Source: Pseudomonas laurylsulfativorans
GTDB lineage: Bacteria; Pseudomonadota; Gammaproteobacteria; Pseudomonadales; Pseudomonadaceae
Assembly: GCF_002906155.1 (NCBI RefSeq)
Contig: NZ_MUJK01000001.1
Span: 1,302,001 to 1,366,000 of the forward strand
Length of the DNA stretch: 64,000 nucleotides
Reading direction: 5' to 3'
This document shows, piece after piece, positions 62,251 to 64,000 of this stretch. The first letter of the stretch is position 1; each line of letters starts with the position of its first letter. The position numbers and the translations under genes are program-made. The notes beneath the pieces were generated by a model, which was given only the letters and a program-made list of their open reading frames with translations, searched no databases and had not been told where the DNA came from.

Positions 62251-62459
62251 TTCGGACCCGCAAACGTCGTAGCACATGACCGCTTGCCCTCGCAGGATGC
62301 CCGGCACCCTTGCGGGGGCAATGCGTTTTATCCGCTGACAAACGCCCATCACGTCCTTCCAGAAAGGGGAAGCCTCGAACGGACGACGCCATGAACGCGA
62401 TAAATGAGCTATACCCGCTAATTCCCCCCATTGCAGTTCTTCAACTCAGGAGTTTGGCA

Positions 62460-62912
62460 ATGAAGCTCAGAACCTCTCTGGCAGCACTCATGGTGGCGGC
62501 AAGCCTTTTCGGCTGCACCACTTCATCGAACCACGGCGTGAACGTCACGTTGGTCGCCACCCGGCAAAACGCCGGTCAGATCGGCACCGTCACCTTGACC
62601 GACTGGGACAAGAAAACCGGGCTCAGTTTCTTCATCAGCGGTGCTCCAACCGGGGTTACCCTGCCCCTGCGTCTTTACTCGTTCATCAATAACGGCAGCT
62701 GCGAGCAACCCGGGTCAGTCGCCTACGCGATGAACGACACCGTCAACACCGAACGCCAACCCGTACGCGGCTGGTCTTTTACCAGAACCGCGCCTGTGCC
62801 CTTGCAAACCCTGCTGGACGGCAAGTATTCGGTGGTCGTGCGAACGGCTTCGACCGATGGCAACGCCGATATCTTTTGCGGGGATATCAAGGCAACAGAG
62901 CCGGTGAAATAG
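62460..62912 (+). CDS. Small exported lipoprotein of unknown function
   Basis: 150 residues. The lipoprotein signal is LRTSLAALMVAASLFGC, with the Cys near 19. The mature part reads QNAGQIGTVTLTDWDKKTGL, then TLPLRLYSFINNGSCEQPG, with two later Cys that could form a disulfide. This resembles superoxide-dismutase/CHRD-like beta-barrel strands only weakly, so I leave it unnamed. The ATG at 62460 follows AGGAG. It is a single gene between DUF1329 and the AraC regulator. Confidence 0.8.
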   Translation: MKLRTSLAALMVAASLFGCTTSSNHGVNVTLVATRQNAGQIGTVTLTDWDKKTGLSFFISGAPTGVTLPLRLYSFINNGSCEQPGSVAYAMNDTVNTERQPVRGWSFTRTAPVPLQTLLDGKYSVVVRTASTDGNADIFCGDIKATEPVK

Positions 62913-63145
62913 CCGCGGCCATTGCAGGCCAGCCCGCGCCCCGGTACCGCTCGTGCCACCCGTTGTGCAGTACGAGCGGTGGCGTCGGGTGAACGGAGCT
63001 GGCGACGACAGCGGCAACAACCGGTAACAAACCTGTCATTACTCACTGATAACGTCCTAGCGCTTTCCCGAACCGCATCCGTTCGATCTCCGATCGGCAG
63101 TTCCCCGTACCGGGCTTTGCCCAACCGCTCAAGGTGACACTTCAG

Positions 63146-64000
63146 GTGTACTCAAGCACGACGCGCAAGCAAATCATCATCAGATCCACCGACATGAGCT
63201 GCGACGACTTTGGTGCGTTGTTCTTGAACCTGTTCGGCAACCTTTACTCCGACTCTGCGCCGCCGCCCAAAAGCATCAGCATCGGCGGGGTCTACGGCAG
63301 GCACGAAGGTGTCAGCTTTCGTCGCATGCACTTTCACGGTGACTTCACGGTGGCTTTCCCCGCCCCCCTTGATGAAATCACCTTCGTCATTCCCACCGCC
63401 GGCAAGATCATCTTCAACCACGTCAGCGAGTCGGTTGGTTTCGCTCAGATCGGCCTGGCCATCGACAAGGCCGAGGTCCGCTCGGCGCGCTTTGTCGACA
63501 ATCATGCGCAGCACGGAATTTCGATCAGCCGGGCGCTGATCACCGAACGACTGTCGATGCTGCTCGGCAAGCCGATCCTGCAAAAAATCTGTTTTGAGCC
63601 CGTGGTGGATCTGAGCGTACCCGCCTTGCAGGGCATCAAGGCACTGGTGGACCTGGCCACCGGAACCGAGTTCGACCTGCTGATCAATACGGGCTCGCTG
63701 ATGCCTTCACGGCTTCGCGAGATGCTGGTCGACGCGGTGCTCGAAACCTGGCCGCACAACTTCACCGAAGCCCTTCAGCGCCCTTCTCCACTGATAGCGC
63801 CGCGACATGTGAAGCTGGCCGTCGAGTACATTCAGACGCATCCCGACCACCTGGCCAGCGGTAAGGAACTGGCGCAGTTGACCAACGTCAGCCTGCGCGC
63901 ATTGCAGGAGGGTTTTCAGCGTTTCATGGGCACGTCAATCGTTGCCTATCAGCGCCAGGTACGCCTGGAGCGCGCCTATGTCGCACTGTCCCAGGGTGTG
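63146..64000 (+). CDS. AraC family regulator with AraC-binding-like sensor domain (3' end cut)
   Basis: The frame runs off the window without a stop. After a sensor domain (GRHEGVSFRRMHFHGDFTVA, EITFVIPTAGKIIFNHVSES) it enters the AraC HTH: HVKLAVEYIQTHPDHLASGK then ELAQLTNVSLRALQEGFQRF and MGTSIVAYQRQVRLERAYVA. I suggest GTG at 63146 as start, with AAGGTGA eight bases before it; a GTG at 63134 and an ATG at 63194 are in frame. It probably regulates the DUF1329/monooxygenase genes, as such regulators do beside aromatic or terpenoid degradation operons. Confidence 0.85.
   Translation, partial: MYSSTTRKQIIIRSTDMSCDDFGALFLNLFGNLYSDSAPPPKSISIGGVYGRHEGVSFRRMHFHGDFTVAFPAPLDEITFVIPTAGKIIFNHVSESVGFAQIGLAIDKAEVRSARFVDNHAQHGISISRALITERLSMLLGKPILQKICFEPVVDLSVPALQGIKALVDLATGTEFDLLINTGSLMPSRLREMLVDAVLETWPHNFTEALQRPSPLIAPRHVKLAVEYIQTHPDHLASGKELAQLTNVSLRALQEGFQRFMGTSIVAYQRQVRLERAYVALSQGV

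Noticed and set aside
1..64000. CRISPR array or tRNA gene
   Set aside because: No regular spaced repeats of 24-40 bases and no cloverleaf with TTCGA-type loop were found by eye; a tRNA scan would be needed to exclude one fully.

Overview
The window is Pseudomonas-type chromosomal DNA, most like the P. fluorescens group. This rests on GC-rich coding with strong GGAGG-type ribosome sites, Pseudomonas REP palindromes, a complete type VI secretion locus and several Pseudomonas-typical protein families. No rRNA, tRNA or CRISPR array was seen.

Layout. (1) 1-6473: catabolic cluster, almost all on the minus strand: the edge of an acyl-CoA dehydrogenase gene, an SDR, a tandem CaiB-type CoA transferase, a second SDR and two adjacent Rieske-oxygenase-like proteins, with one VOC gene on plus. 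The two Rieske-like proteins complement each other: one keeps the [2Fe-2S] ligands but has lost a mononuclear-iron histidine; the other keeps the mononuclear-iron site but lacks the Rieske ligands. I think they form a split, heteromeric oxygenase. (2) 6800-9966: marR-emrA-emrB-like efflux operon, followed by a convergent chemoreceptor gene. (3) About 11.7-20.07 kb: a gene-poor, decayed accessory island. It holds a MITE-like element, a large AAA_13/RloC-PrrC-like ATPase with a possible anticodon-nuclease-like C-terminus (candidate phage defence), a CysQ/IMPase-like phosphatase, a truncated Phd-like antitoxin, an orphan MbcA/ParS-like protein, and a frameshifted kfrA-like gene behind a control region rich in repeats. 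The island ends in a flavin oxidoreductase gene that has lost its 5' end. (4) 21.3-25.6 kb: a DeoR regulator, a possible 22-residue peptide, a serine hydrolase and an enterobacterial-type ornithine decarboxylase (speC). (5) 25.7-52.7 kb: one type VI secretion locus on minus with all 13 core components. Transcription order is tssB, tssC, tssK, tssL, an ompA-domain gene, hcp, clpV, vgrG, a membrane-protein candidate immunity gene, a class 3 lipase effector, a lipoprotein candidate immunity gene, a 77-residue protein, PAAR, an accessory membrane protein, tssM, tssA, tssF, tssG, tssJ, tssE and a VasL-OmpA fusion. (6) 53.2-55.8 kb: ppk2 and a SulP transporter. (7) 55.8-64.0 kb: a LysR regulator divergent from an FMNH2-dependent monooxygenase / flavin reductase / MFS / GFA / DUF1329 cluster. 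After these come a small lipoprotein gene and an AraC-type regulator cut by the window end.

How they work together. The oxygenase pair, SDRs, CoA transferase and acyl-CoA dehydrogenase fit a route that oxidises a substrate, activates it to a CoA thioester and beta-oxidises it; the substrate cannot be read from sequence. The T6SS locus encodes its own spike, tip, lipase effector and candidate immunity proteins, so it is probably an antibacterial or membrane-attacking apparatus. The monooxygenase/flavin reductase cluster is a self-contained oxidation and uptake unit under LysR and perhaps AraC control. The island probably arrived by transfer and has been decaying, with the AAA_13 gene as its best-preserved cargo.
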